A stretch of 64,000 nucleotides of DNA from Fluviicola chungangensis (GCF_007558725.1 NZ_VLPL01000009.1:62001-126000); one strand, 5' to 3'; positions 1 through 8,950 are shown, numbered from the stretch's first letter. Notes: generated by a model from the sequence alone, not told the origin. Made by a program: numbers and translations.

Positions 1-1
1 C

Positions 2-625
2 GGAATCGCTTGTCGTTATATCCACTCGGATATCGATACCATTGAGCGCGTAGAGATTTTACGCCAGTTGCGCTTAGGCGAATTCGATGTCCTGATAGGG
101 GTAAACCTGCTGCGTGAAGGACTGGATTTACCGGAAGTGAGCCTGGTAGCGATCATCGATGCCGACAAAGAAGGATTTTTACGAAACGAACGTTCGCTGG
201 TACAGACAGTTGGCCGTGCAGCTCGGAACGTCAACGGGCGCGTGATCATGTATGCCGATAAAATGACCGATTCCATGGCGCGGACCATTTCGGAAACGGA
301 GCGCAGAAGAGCGATGCAAATGGCATACAACGAAGCGAACGGCATTGTTCCGACTGCATTGAACAAGTCCAAGGAGGTCATCCTCAAATCCACGAAAGTG
401 GCTGACGGTGATCCGGAGACACGTTCACAAAAAGCATATTACGCTCCGAACGAATCCGGATTAGTGGCTGCGGAGCCGTTAGTAGATTACCGCGATCCGG
501 AAGAACTGGAAAAAGCGATTGTTGCGAAGCGTAAGCAAATGGAAAAGGCCGCGAAGGACTTAGACTTCATTGAAGCTGCGCGCTTGCGGGATGAATTGTT
601 TGAATTACAGGCTCGTAAAAAGTAA
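2..625 (+). CDS. uvrB: Excinuclease ABC subunit B, C-terminal part (5' truncated by window edge)
   Basis: UvrB is the helicase-like damage-verification subunit of nucleotide excision repair. It is loaded by UvrA and recruits UvrC. The frame is open from the first bases, so the gene begins outside the window; about 207 C-terminal residues remain. They include the end of the second RecA-like domain, with the HSDIDTIERVEIL and GVNLLREGLDLPEVSLV signatures and the helicase motif VI region QTVGRAARN. The last 35 residues form the UVR coiled-coil motif (DPEELEKAI to AARLRDELFEL) that contacts UvrC. Both signatures are diagnostic for UvrB, so the call is firm. The stop codon is followed by an AGACTT-rich intergenic repeat. 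Confidence 0.97.
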   Translation, partial: GIACRYIHSDIDTIERVEILRQLRLGEFDVLIGVNLLREGLDLPEVSLVAIIDADKEGFLRNERSLVQTVGRAARNVNGRVIMYADKMTDSMARTISETERRRAMQMAYNEANGIVPTALNKSKEVILKSTKVADGDPETRSQKAYYAPNESGLVAAEPLVDYRDPEELEKAIVAKRKQMEKAAKDLDFIEAARLRDELFELQARKK

Positions 626-654
626 ATTTATTTAACGAAGATGATACAATCATA

Positions 655-735
655 GACTGTAGACAACAGACTGAAGACTTTAGACAAAATCGTGTCTTTG
701 GTCTTAAGTCTTCCGTCTTTAAGTCTAAAAAAACT
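655..735. repeat. AGACTT-rich intergenic inverted repeat
   Basis: Between uvrB and the next gene the sequence alternates GTAGAC, AGACTGAAGACTTTAGAC and the complementary GTCTTAAGTCTTCCGTCTTTAAGTCT, so the two halves can fold on each other. It may end uvrB transcription. No coding potential is visible. Confidence 0.55.
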
Positions 736-740
736 GAAGC

Positions 741-1121
741 ATGAAAAAAATAATTCTCCTTACTACCCTGACACTTGTTCTTTTCGCCTGCAACAAACCC
801 CTCTTGAAATACAATTCCGACTTTGAAGGGACCTGGTATAGCGAACCACAATACAATTCGGTGATGGGTGTTTTTGTAAGTGACGAACTGGTCTTTTCCG
901 GAAAAGAAGGAAGTTACCAGGTAGATTGTCAAGATACCTGTTCAACCAACTTATGCGAATGCACGGGTAAAATCACCGGAACACCTGAAATCAATAAGCA
1001 GCACACGATCATTCGTTTAAATTCCCAAACTCCCCGCACCTTTTCGTTGGACGCAGAACCTTACGAACAAGGCGGTTCCTGGTATATGGAGGTGGATGGG
1101 AAGAAATATAAGAAACAGTAG
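741..1121 (+). CDS. Small predicted lipoprotein, lipocalin-like N-terminus
   Basis: The 126-residue product starts with a lipoprotein signal peptide ending in the lipobox LFAC, which makes Cys17 the lipidated residue. The mature chain opens with a FEGTWY motif, the kind of G-x-W signature seen at the start of lipocalin-like barrels. It contains four closely spaced cysteines (pattern C-x3-C-x4-C-x-C) that could form disulfides in the periplasm. I do not recognise a named family. It stands alone between uvrB and a short AT-rich gap, with the ATG directly after an A-rich run. The function is unknown; surface or periplasmic location is inferred from the signal. Confidence 0.75.
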   Translation: MKKIILLTTLTLVLFACNKPLLKYNSDFEGTWYSEPQYNSVMGVFVSDELVFSGKEGSYQVDCQDTCSTNLCECTGKITGTPEINKQHTIIRLNSQTPRTFSLDAEPYEQGGSWYMEVDGKKYKKQ

Positions 1122-1264
1122 GAACACGACGCATCGTGCCTGCTGTTTATGAATCACATACGTATTATTGCACCTCAGTGCACAATGTTTTTCCGTTACC
1201 TACCATTTTTCGGCGAACGGTACCCCTATTTTCCGCTCAGTGATTAATTTCGCAAACAAAAACT

Positions 1265-1576
1265 ATGAACTTCAAATCTGTTTTGGGTGCGTTGCGTATT
1301 GTCGCAATATTGGAAGGGATTTCCTTTCTTTCGTTTTTGGTGACCATGCCTTTGAAATATATGATGGACATTACCGCTCCGAATAAGATCGTAGGAATGG
1401 GTCACGGGTTGTTGTTCATTGCCTATGTCTTTTTGGTGTTCTGGGCTTCGACGGAAACCAAATGGAGCGCCAAAACCAAAATCTGGGCGTATGTGGCTTC
1501 CCTGCTCCCTTTCGGGACCTTTGTAGCGGATGCGAAAATTTTCAAACCGACGCAGGAATCCCTGAAATCCATCTGA
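1265..1576 (+). CDS. DUF3817 family small integral membrane protein
   Basis: This 103-residue protein has three hydrophobic segments: about residues 9-28, 43-61 and 72-88. The start ALRIVAILEGISFLSFL and the central GHGLLFIAYV match what I know of the DUF3817 (YdzA-like) family of bacterial inner-membrane proteins, whose biochemical role is not established. Its ATG lies about 140 bp after the preceding lipoprotein gene, and comB begins 22 bp after its stop, so the two may be cotranscribed. The length is normal for the family. Confidence 0.8.
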   Translation: MNFKSVLGALRIVAILEGISFLSFLVTMPLKYMMDITAPNKIVGMGHGLLFIAYVFLVFWASTETKWSAKTKIWAYVASLLPFGTFVADAKIFKPTQESLKSI

Positions 1577-1598
1577 TTTTAGTACCTTCGCTCTTAAT

Positions 1599-2327
1599 AT
1601 GGATACACGAAAACTGATCGAAGTGTGCTATACTCCGGGTGAGTATGCTTATTTTAAAGATGAATTTGAGATTGTGGTAGTGATTGATGTGTTGCGTGCA
1701 ACCTCAGCTATCTGCGCTGCTTTCGACAACGGAATTGCATCCATCATTCCGGTTCCAACCGTGGAAGAAGCCTGGGAATACAAGCAAAAAGGCTTCCTGG
1801 CGGGTGCGGAACGAAAAGGTCAGATCGTGGAAGGTTTCGACTTCGGGAACTCCCCTTTTTCCTATATGAAGGAAGAATTCAAGGGACAGGAAGTCGTATT
1901 GACTACAACCAACGGAACGAAATCCCTCGATGTTGCAAAAGATGCGGAGATCGTAGTGGTCGGTTCCTTTTTAAACCTCAATCATTTGAACCAATGGCTG
2001 GCAAAGCAGGACAAGAACATTTTGTGTTTGTGTTCGGGCTGGCAGGATAAGTTCAACCTGGAAGACACTATCTGCGCAGGAGCCATTTGTGATCACCTGA
2101 TTAATACCGGTAATTTCACTTCCGTGGAAGATTCATCTATTGCCGCAAAATACCTGTATCTGTCCGCAAAAGACAATTATCTCGGATTTTTAAAGTCCAG
2201 TTCGCACAGAAGACGATTAAAAAACTTAAATTTGAATGAAGACATCAAGTATTGTTTGACACCGAACCAAACAAACGTGATTCCAATTTTAAGAAATGGT
2301 AAACTCGTCAACATTTCGGAGAACTAG
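1599..2327 (+). CDS. comB: 2-phosphosulfolactate phosphatase
   Basis: ComB-family enzymes are Mg2+-dependent and remove phosphate from 2-phosphosulfolactate to give sulfolactate, a step of coenzyme M synthesis in methanogens. In bacteria the enzyme is common but its physiological substrate is less clear. The family signatures VVIDVLRATSAI near residue 28, FDFGNSP near 80 and LTTTNGTKS near 101 are all present, and 242 residues is a normal length. The 3' end overlaps the next gene by 32 bp in another frame, which suggests translational coupling or at least cotranscription with that secreted hydrolase. Confidence 0.9.
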   Translation: MDTRKLIEVCYTPGEYAYFKDEFEIVVVIDVLRATSAICAAFDNGIASIIPVPTVEEAWEYKQKGFLAGAERKGQIVEGFDFGNSPFSYMKEEFKGQEVVLTTTNGTKSLDVAKDAEIVVVGSFLNLNHLNQWLAKQDKNILCLCSGWQDKFNLEDTICAGAICDHLINTGNFTSVEDSSIAAKYLYLSAKDNYLGFLKSSSHRRRLKNLNLNEDIKYCLTPNQTNVIPILRNGKLVNISEN

Positions 2328-3330
2328 CACTATTTTACTACTGAGCCTGTTCCTGACAGGATTCGGGGAAGCAGCTCCCTTACCTGATTACAGTAATTTT
2401 CCACAGCCGGCTCTTTGGGGATTTTTCGGACATAAACGCATTAACCGGGTGGCTACTTTTACGCTGCCACCGGAAATGTTCGGTTTCTTCAAGGAAAACA
2501 TTGATTTCATTACGGAACATGCCGTAGATCCGGATAAACGGCGCTACGGTGTAGACGGTGAAGCCCAGCGGCATTACATCGATATTGATCACTACGCGAT
2601 AAACGGACAAAATCCGTTTGAAGTTGTTCCGAAAAAGTGGAATGACGCCGTTGCCAAATTCACGGAAGATACGCTCCAGGCTTACGGAATTGTTCCCTGG
2701 CACATTTTGGTGATGAAACATCGCCTGCAGAAAGCATTTGAATCGAAGAACATCGACCTCATCCTGAAAAATGCAACGGAGATCGGACATTACATCGGGG
2801 ATGCACATGTGCCCTTGCACACCACGGAGAACTATAACGGACAACTGACAGGCCAGCGCGGAATTCACGGTTTGTGGGAAAGCCGGATCGTGGAATTGAA
2901 CTCGGAAGACTACGATTATTTTGTCGGGAAAGGAAAGTACATCCCGGATGTCCTGGAATTTGCCTGGGACGCAGTGAAAGCTTCCAACGCAGCGGTGGAT
3001 TCTGTTTTAAGCATGGAAAAAGAATTAACTGCTGAATTCCCGAGTGATCAGAAATACACCTATGAAACGCGTGGAAATGTGGTGATCCAAACCTATTCCA
3101 AAGGGTTTTGCGATGAATACCAGAAACGCATGAACGGCATGGTAGAGCGTCGTATGCGCCAAGCCATTATTGCAGTCGGGTCGATTTGGTATACTGCCTG
3201 GGTCGATGCCGGTCAACCGGATCTTTCGAAATTAACGAACAATCCTCCTTCCGCAGAATTACTCAAAGAGTTGGAGGAATTAGACCATTTGTATCAACAC
3301 AGCGACCATAAAGGAACGATTTGTGATTAA
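2296..3330 (+). CDS. S1/P1-nuclease-like or zinc-dependent phospholipase C-like secreted hydrolase
   Basis: The 344-residue product has an N-terminal signal peptide (about residues 1-26) and the hallmarks of the phospholipase C/P1 nuclease superfamily, which uses a three-zinc site. These are LWGFFGHKRIN at the start of the mature protein, the HAVDPDKRR and QRHYIDIDHY segments, and HYIGDAHVPLH, matching the H-x3-D-x-H-x2-LH zinc-binding motif. The likely location is periplasmic or extracellular. The sequence does not distinguish nuclease from phosphoesterase/phospholipase activity. Its ATG lies inside the end of comB (32-bp overlap), so the pair forms one transcription unit. Confidence 0.8.
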   Translation: MVNSSTFRRTSTILLLSLFLTGFGEAAPLPDYSNFPQPALWGFFGHKRINRVATFTLPPEMFGFFKENIDFITEHAVDPDKRRYGVDGEAQRHYIDIDHYAINGQNPFEVVPKKWNDAVAKFTEDTLQAYGIVPWHILVMKHRLQKAFESKNIDLILKNATEIGHYIGDAHVPLHTTENYNGQLTGQRGIHGLWESRIVELNSEDYDYFVGKGKYIPDVLEFAWDAVKASNAAVDSVLSMEKELTAEFPSDQKYTYETRGNVVIQTYSKGFCDEYQKRMNGMVERRMRQAIIAVGSIWYTAWVDAGQPDLSKLTNNPPSAELLKELEELDHLYQHSDHKGTICD

Positions 3331-3425
3331 ACCAATCTGGGAATTATGTAATAATTTAACCGGATAAGAACAAGGAATCTGTATGATTTACATTACCTTT
3401 ATTGCCTAATTATTGAAAGTAAACT

Positions 3426-3932
3426 ATGACAGTAGACACAAACATGGTGGTTTCCTTGAGTTACAAGTTGACCAATCACAAAACGGGTGAACACATCGAG
3501 GAAACATCGGAAAATCAGCCAATGGAATTTTTGTACGGAGTGGAGCGCATCATTCCTGCTTTTGAAGTGAACATTCACGGATTGAAAGCCGGTGACACGT
3601 TTGAATTCGATATTCCATCTGCGGAAGCATACGGCGATAAGAACGATGACCATGTAGCATTGATCCCGATCTCTGTATTTTTCGATGAGACCGGGAAAGT
3701 AGACGAAACACAAATCAAGGTCGGTGCTATTTTACCGATGACAGATAACGAAGGAAATCATTTAAGAGGAACGATCTTGGAAATGACGGATGAAACCGTA
3801 ACCATGGATTTCAATCATCCGCTTGCAGGAACGGATTTGTTGTTCAAAGGGACAATCCTGGATGTAAGACCGGCAACAGATGAAGAAATTGCGCACGGGC
3901 ACTCACACGGTGCACACGGGCATCACCACTAA
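3426..3932 (+). CDS. FKBP-type peptidyl-prolyl isomerase, SlyD-like, with His-rich tail
   Basis: SlyD-type proteins combine a cis-trans prolyl isomerase FKBP domain with an inserted chaperone (IF) flap, and often a histidine-rich metal-binding tail that serves nickel delivery. This 168-residue protein shows the FKBP start (SLSYKLTNHKTGEHIEET), the GVERIIPAFE active-site strand, the AYGDKNDDHV insert region and the NHPLAGTDLLFKG signature. It ends in a tail with eight histidines among its last 15 residues. No signal peptide is visible, so it should be cytoplasmic. It stands alone, about 95 bp before the next gene. Confidence 0.92.
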   Translation: MTVDTNMVVSLSYKLTNHKTGEHIEETSENQPMEFLYGVERIIPAFEVNIHGLKAGDTFEFDIPSAEAYGDKNDDHVALIPISVFFDETGKVDETQIKVGAILPMTDNEGNHLRGTILEMTDETVTMDFNHPLAGTDLLFKGTILDVRPATDEEIAHGHSHGAHGHHH

Positions 3933-3944
3933 ACAAGTTTCGAT

Positions 3945-4005
3945 ACTCAAAAAGGTTCAAAAGGTTCAAACGTTAAAATATTTGGGCCTTTTGAGCGTTT
4001 GAGTT
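3945..4005. repeat. Imperfect inverted repeat of the GTTCAAAAGG type
   Basis: ACTCAAA and GTTCAAAAGGTTCAAACG on the left can pair imperfectly with CCTTTTGAGCGTTTGAGT on the right. The same vocabulary recurs at 55935-56012. It may act as a terminator after the isomerase gene. Confidence 0.45.
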
Positions 4006-4027
4006 ACCGAACTTTAAAAAAGCCACC

Positions 4028-4729
4028 ATGAAAAGCACCTTGATTATACTTTCTTTTCTTTCAATCGGAATCACATCTGTCTACGCACAATCGAGCAACC
4101 GTTACGATTGGGGAATCGAAGGCGGACCGAACTTCAGTACCATGATTGTAAAGAACAATCCTTACGTTAATCCAAAACCTGCGATTTTCGGTTCGGGCGG
4201 TTTTATTTTTCAATACAACACCAAAAAAATCCTTTCGTTTAAAACGGGCTTTTCATTCCAGCAAAAAGGAGCTCAATCTGAAAACGCTATTTTTACAAAC
4301 GCTCAGGGTGATTACATCGGTACGGGAAAATCAATCTCTACTTATGATTACATCACTTTACCCTTATTGGTGAAAGCCTCTTTCGGTAAAAAAGTCCAAT
4401 TCTTTGTCAACGCTGGTCCTTATGGCGGATTTTTGTTGGCTCAAACCGATCGCTGGAAGTTGTCGGGATACCCTGACCATGTGACTAAAAATGATTTCAA
4501 ATATTTGAAGCGCTGGGATTTCGGTTTTGCCGGAGGAATCGGAGTTTCCATCCCGATCAAGGAAGTCTGGGCAATCTCTGTGGAAGCACGCAACTATTCC
4601 GGAATCTTAAATCTCAATACGGCAGGTGTCGAAATGCAGGTTCAGGGGAATGGTTCCAAAATATACACAAATACAACTGACTTACGCATTGGAGTTGTAT
4701 ACAAGCTTGGCTTTCGCGATTCGGAATAA
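4028..4729 (+). CDS. PorT-type outer membrane beta-barrel protein
   Basis: The signal peptide (residues 1-21, ending VYAQ) is followed by alternating hydrophobic/aromatic strands typical of small eight-stranded barrels of the PorT/OMP_b-brl_2 type in Bacteroidota. Signatures are GIEGGPNFSTM at the first strand, FSFQQKG in the second hairpin, YDYITLPLLVKASFG, FVNAGPYGGFLL and the closing strand IGVVYKLGF. It lies 19 bp before a larger gene built from two copies of the same fold and shares several phrases with it (LTIPLL, FFNAG). The exact role in the outer membrane cannot be read from sequence. Confidence 0.8.
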   Translation: MKSTLIILSFLSIGITSVYAQSSNRYDWGIEGGPNFSTMIVKNNPYVNPKPAIFGSGGFIFQYNTKKILSFKTGFSFQQKGAQSENAIFTNAQGDYIGTGKSISTYDYITLPLLVKASFGKKVQFFVNAGPYGGFLLAQTDRWKLSGYPDHVTKNDFKYLKRWDFGFAGGIGVSIPIKEVWAISVEARNYSGILNLNTAGVEMQVQGNGSKIYTNTTDLRIGVVYKLGFRDSE

Positions 4730-4748
4730 GCATTAACCAAAAACCATC

Positions 4749-6116
4749 ATGAATCAACAAGTAAAAGCACTCCTGTTCCTTTTATTGATATTGCCGCAAT
4801 TAACGTATTCACAAAAAGGTAAACTGGAAATTGGAATGGAGGGCGGCCTAAATTGGTCAAACTTAAGCAAGGAGCGTTTCAAATCGGATTATAAGCGCAA
4901 GATCTACGGAGCCGGAGGAATTACGATTCAGTACCATTTTTCCAAATTCTTCTCCCTGAAAACCGCGGTGAACTATGAAGCGAGAGGCTTCAGCCTGCCG
5001 ATGACACTCACCTATCCCGATCACATTGAATACCCCTGGTTTTCCACTCGTTTCGATTTCCTGACAATTCCGCTGATGGGGCGCGTTACAATCGGTAGCA
5101 AAGTGCGTTTTTTCTTCAATGCCGGTGGATACTTTGGATTTGCCATGGACAAAAGCGGCCACCTGGAAGGAGATGATCCCGGTTTTAACAAGTTACACCT
5201 TACTTATTTGAAGGATTACAAAAAAAGAGATGCCGGTTTGCTTGCAGGAATAGGGATTAGTGTTCCGCTAAACGATGTGTGGGCACTTTCACTGGAAGCA
5301 AGAGGTACCATCGGATTTGCTGATTTCACGGAATCAAACATTACCAGAAGATGGGAAGGTGCCAATGTTTTATTCGGAGTCAGTCATCACGTAAAACCGA
5401 AAGACCCCGAAAATACTTCTTTTCAGAATAACCGGATTACCATCGGGATCAGCGGAGGACCAAACTGCACTTTTGCCCGCGGAGAAACTTCTCCCGGACC
5501 GAATTACACCTTTAAAACATATCCCAACGCCGGTTCTTCTTATGAATTGGCTCTTCAATGGAATTTCAAGAGACGGCTTTCCATACGATCCGGACTTTTA
5601 TACGAACAAAAATCGGTTGTTTGCAATACCTACTATACATCTCCTGGTTGGGAACAACTCATCAATCACCACTTGGTTTCAACATTTGATTACCTGACAA
5701 TTCCGGTATTGGCAAAACTCACATTCGGAAAGAAAGTCCAATTCTTTTGCAATGCAGGTTTTTTCATCAGTATCTTAAATAAACAACAAGATCAGATCAA
5801 AAGCAATTACGCCCTATTTGTTTACCCATATACCGGATATGAGTTTTCGACCACGGAGGTAACCCAAAACAATCGTACCATGTATAAAAAGACCGATTCA
5901 GGTTTAAGCGGTGGAATCGGAATGGGCATTCCGATAAAAAAACGGTTCTGCGTATCTGCAGAATGGAGGCAGAATTACGGAATGAAGACTATTTTTAACC
6001 TCGACAACTGGAAAGGACAATACACCGGAATAAAAAACGGCCGCCTTTTAACCAATTCAATGGGCTTTTTGGTTGGAATTTCATACAGGCTTAGTTTCCG
6101 GGAATCAACTAAATAA
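4749..6116 (+). CDS. Outer membrane protein with two tandem PorT-like barrel domains
   Basis: After a signal peptide (residues 1-22, ending TYSQ) the 455-residue protein contains two homologous halves, roughly residues 24-215 and 228-455. Each half runs from an IGMEGGLN or IGISGGPN opening strand, through FDFLTIPLM or FDYLTIPVL and VRFFFNAGGY or VQFFCNAGFF, to a final GIGISVPL or GIGMGIPI segment. Both halves resemble the single-barrel neighbour upstream, so the array looks like repeated duplication. It could form two adjacent barrels or one larger one. Nothing shows a specific cargo. The upstream gap is 19 bp, so cotranscription is likely. Confidence 0.8.
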   Translation: MNQQVKALLFLLLILPQLTYSQKGKLEIGMEGGLNWSNLSKERFKSDYKRKIYGAGGITIQYHFSKFFSLKTAVNYEARGFSLPMTLTYPDHIEYPWFSTRFDFLTIPLMGRVTIGSKVRFFFNAGGYFGFAMDKSGHLEGDDPGFNKLHLTYLKDYKKRDAGLLAGIGISVPLNDVWALSLEARGTIGFADFTESNITRRWEGANVLFGVSHHVKPKDPENTSFQNNRITIGISGGPNCTFARGETSPGPNYTFKTYPNAGSSYELALQWNFKRRLSIRSGLLYEQKSVVCNTYYTSPGWEQLINHHLVSTFDYLTIPVLAKLTFGKKVQFFCNAGFFISILNKQQDQIKSNYALFVYPYTGYEFSTTEVTQNNRTMYKKTDSGLSGGIGMGIPIKKRFCVSAEWRQNYGMKTIFNLDNWKGQYTGIKNGRLLTNSMGFLVGISYRLSFRESTK

Positions 6117-6132
6117 TTGATTAACTTTCCGT

Positions 6133-6816
6133 ATGAAAAAACCGGTTTGCTACATATTATCCGGCCTTGGAGCAGACGAACGTGTCTTCGATCAAATCGA
6201 TTTCGGTGATTTTGCCCCTGTTTTCATTCCCTGGGAACCCGTTGAACACAGTCAATCATTCGAATCGTACGTTGAGCAACTGAGCCGGCAGGTGAAAAGT
6301 ACACACCCCATCCTGATCGGGATTTCTTTCGGAGGGATTATAGCCCAAGAAATGAGCGCCTTGTTTGGAAATTGTCCGGTCCTGATTATTTCGAGCATTC
6401 AAAACCGTTCGCAGCTCACCCCGTTTATGCGCTTTAGTGGAATGGTCGGATTGTACAAACTCATTCCGATAAAACGGGTATTAAAAAACAAGCGCATCAA
6501 TTATTGGCTTTTCGGAACAAAAAGGGAAGATGAGAAAAAAATATTGGATCGGATTCTTGCAGATTCGGACCCGTTATTTACTCAATGGGCAATCAAACAA
6601 ATCACAACCTGGAAACGAACAGAACCCATTCCCGCTAAGTTACTGCACATTCACGGAGATGCAGACCGCATTTTCAGAATCGGGAGAGTGAATCCGGACT
6701 ATATTATTCCGGGAGGAACACATTTCATGACCGTCTCAAAACACGAAGAAGTAAGTAGTGTGATTCGCGAAGCTTTAAGCAGTATTACACGTTCTCTCCC
6801 CTTGAGGGGAGAATAA
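6133..6816 (+). CDS. Alpha/beta hydrolase fold protein
   Basis: The 227-residue product has the nucleophile-elbow motif GISFGG (Ser65), a candidate acid in HGDADRIF and a C-terminal histidine in GGTHFM, so a Ser-Asp-His triad is plausible. It lacks a signal peptide and should be a cytoplasmic esterase or hydrolase of unknown substrate. It starts 16 bp after the double-barrel gene. The last residues (SLPLRGE) are encoded by an intergenic CTCCCCTTGAGGGGAG palindrome, so the natural C-terminus seems to have been replaced or extended when that repeat arrived. Confidence 0.8.
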   Translation: MKKPVCYILSGLGADERVFDQIDFGDFAPVFIPWEPVEHSQSFESYVEQLSRQVKSTHPILIGISFGGIIAQEMSALFGNCPVLIISSIQNRSQLTPFMRFSGMVGLYKLIPIKRVLKNKRINYWLFGTKREDEKKILDRILADSDPLFTQWAIKQITTWKRTEPIPAKLLHIHGDADRIFRIGRVNPDYIIPGGTHFMTVSKHEEVSSVIREALSSITRSLPLRGE

Positions 6817-6860
6817 GAGGGGTGGCCATCCCCCTTTATCCCCCTTCAAAGGGGGAAAAC
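6793..6860. repeat. GC-clamped palindromic repeat (CTCCCCTTGAGGGGAG type)
   Basis: CTCCCCTTGAGGGGAG is a near-perfect hairpin. It is followed by GAGGGGTGGCCATCCCC and CCCCCTTCAAAGGGGG, a second and a third hairpin. A related arrangement (CTCCTTTGAAGGAGG followed by GGAGGGTGGC) occurs near 63920 and in weaker form near 62695. It overlaps the stop of the hydrolase gene. The remaining bases up to 6983 hold nothing else I can identify. Confidence 0.65.
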
Positions 6861-6983
6861 GAAAATTCCCCTACTAGCAATTCGTAATTATTTAAAGCCT
6901 TTCATCCTCAAAAATCACTTTCCCCTGAATTTACTGGCATTGCTGGAAACAACTTAGTAATTTAGTCCCATAATCTCTCGCTA

Positions 6984-7760
6984 ATGATTCAAATTTCACA
7001 CCTCAGTAAGTCTTTTACCTTAAACAGGCAGCAGAAGAAGGAGTTGGGAACAACCCAAAACTCTGTTCTTGCCGTAGACGATATCAGTTTCGAATGTCTG
7101 CCGGGCCGGGTGCATGCATTGCTTGGACCCAATGGCGCCGGAAAAACCACTACACTTCGCATGTTATCTACGATCTTCAAACCTACCAGGGGAACCATTA
7201 TCATAGATAACATCGATGCTGTAAAAGATCCGCAGGAAGCCAGAAAACACATCGGGTTTCTGACTGGGTCTGCCGGATTGTACGCACGTCTGACTCCCAA
7301 TGAACTCATTGCCTATTTCGGTGAATTGTACGGTGTTTCCAGAAACGACATCGAAATGCGTAAGAAGAAACTGTATGATTTGCTCGACATGCACGATTTC
7401 CAGAACAAACGTATCGGGAAGTTGAGCACCGGGATGAAACAAAAGGTTTCTATTTGCAGGACCATGATCCACGATCCGCAAGTCGTTATTTTCGACGAAC
7501 CTACCAGCGGGCTGGATGTCATCACGGCAGAAAACATCATTCAACTCATACGCGATTGTAAAAACCAGGGGAAAACCGTCATTTTTTCCAGTCATATTAT
7601 GGGAGAAGTCGACCTCTTGTGTGATGATATTACGATCATTCACAAAGGAAAAGTACTTTATAATGACACCATGGAAGCTTTCCGTGCTCAGCAACAGACC
7701 CCGAATCTCACCGCAGAATTTATCCGAATTGTTCACGACCAAAAAACTGAAGTCCAATGA
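6984..7760 (+). CDS. ABC transporter ATP-binding protein, NatA-like
   Basis: This 258-residue protein carries all ABC ATPase motifs: Walker A GPNGAGKT at about residues 48-55, the LSTGMKQK signature, Walker B VVIFDEP with SGLD, and the H-loop SSHIM. The sequence is closest to NatA-type ATPases that pair with ABC-2 permeases for export of sodium or other substrates. Here the partner gene overlaps by 4 bp (ATGA), which ties the two together in one operon. The substrate cannot be told from sequence; NatAB sodium export is one possibility. Confidence 0.9.
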   Translation: MIQISHLSKSFTLNRQQKKELGTTQNSVLAVDDISFECLPGRVHALLGPNGAGKTTTLRMLSTIFKPTRGTIIIDNIDAVKDPQEARKHIGFLTGSAGLYARLTPNELIAYFGELYGVSRNDIEMRKKKLYDLLDMHDFQNKRIGKLSTGMKQKVSICRTMIHDPQVVIFDEPTSGLDVITAENIIQLIRDCKNQGKTVIFSSHIMGEVDLLCDDITIIHKGKVLYNDTMEAFRAQQQTPNLTAEFIRIVHDQKTEVQ

Positions 7761-8947
7761 TCTTTACAGTATTTAAAAAGGAATTACGCGATACTTTAAG
7801 AGATCGCAGAACGGTGATGATGATGATCGTTATCCCGACCCTGGTATTCCCGATGATCATGAGTATCTTTATGTCAGTATCCGAGAGTTTCGAGAAAAAA
7901 GCTGCGGAGAAAAAAGTGAAGATCGGTTTGGTGAGCAACCAGGCAGGAAGCCTGGAATCTGATTTGCTGAAAGTTCCGGAGGCACTTGGAAAAAAAGAAT
8001 TTATCCCGTTTACAGATACCATTTCCCTGGTTAAGGCAATTCGTTCGGATTCGATCCAGGTCGGGATTTATATTCCAAACAATGCCGAACAATTGAAGCG
8101 TACTATGAAACCGATTTCAGTAACTGTTTTTCATGACGGTACGGACCTGGGAATGAAAGAACGAGCAGATGCTTACCTGACATTCATCCAGGAGAACTGG
8201 AAAAGGGAACGTTATGCCGAACTGAAAATTGACGAAGCAAAAATAACCCCGTTCATCCTGGAACATTCCAATGTGGCCTCCAGTAAAGAAATGATCGGAA
8301 AACTGGCCGGAGGATTCCTTCCCTACCTGTTCATCGCTTTCGGATTCATGGGCTGCATGTTCCCTGCGATCGACTTATTTACCGGTGAAAAGGAACGCTC
8401 AACCATTGAGACCTTACTGACAACTCCGGTTCCAAGATGGAAAATCCTGTTCGGAAAAATGGGAGTCGTTGTACTTTCCGGTTTACTGGCAGCGACTTTC
8501 AACTTGCTGGGAATTTATTTGTCCATCGAAGTACTGAATATTGTAAAAGATCCGGTTGTACTGCAGGCAATTAAAGACATCCTTTCACCGACATTTATTA
8601 TCATGCTCTATGCCTTACTTTGTCCGCTAATCATTTTTTTCGCTGGAATTATGATTCCAATTGCCGTTCGGGCGAAAAGCTTTAAGGAAGCTCAAAGTAT
8701 CATTTCTCCGCTTAACCTCTTGATCATTCTGCCAGCCATGGTAGGATTCTTCCCGGGAGTAGAATTAAATGAAGTGACGGCCCTGATCCCGGTAGTGAAC
8801 ATTGTTTTGGCAACGAAGGAACTGATCGCCGGAACGCTGGAATGGCACCTGGTGGCAATGGCTTTCGGTGTGATGGTCTTACTGGCTGTGATTGCGATCA
8901 TGCTTTCGTACCGTAAATTTGAAAATGAGAATAATGTAATCTCGTAA
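7757..8947 (+). CDS. ABC-2 type transporter permease, NatB-like
   Basis: This is the membrane partner of the preceding ATPase, translationally coupled through an ATGA overlap. The 396-residue topology is that of NatB-type permeases: one membrane helix near residues 18-38, a large extracytoplasmic segment to about 180, then five or so helices. FTGEKERSTIETLL is the conserved motif of this permease family, lying after the second helix. The likely role is exporting a small ion or compound driven by ATP. The start is unambiguous because it overlaps the upstream stop. A repeat-rich gap of about 160 bp follows. Confidence 0.9.
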   Translation: MIFTVFKKELRDTLRDRRTVMMMIVIPTLVFPMIMSIFMSVSESFEKKAAEKKVKIGLVSNQAGSLESDLLKVPEALGKKEFIPFTDTISLVKAIRSDSIQVGIYIPNNAEQLKRTMKPISVTVFHDGTDLGMKERADAYLTFIQENWKRERYAELKIDEAKITPFILEHSNVASSKEMIGKLAGGFLPYLFIAFGFMGCMFPAIDLFTGEKERSTIETLLTTPVPRWKILFGKMGVVVLSGLLAATFNLLGIYLSIEVLNIVKDPVVLQAIKDILSPTFIIMLYALLCPLIIFFAGIMIPIAVRAKSFKEAQSIISPLNLLIILPAMVGFFPGVELNEVTALIPVVNIVLATKELIAGTLEWHLVAMAFGVMVLLAVIAIMLSYRKFENENNVIS

Positions 8948-8950
8948 TTT

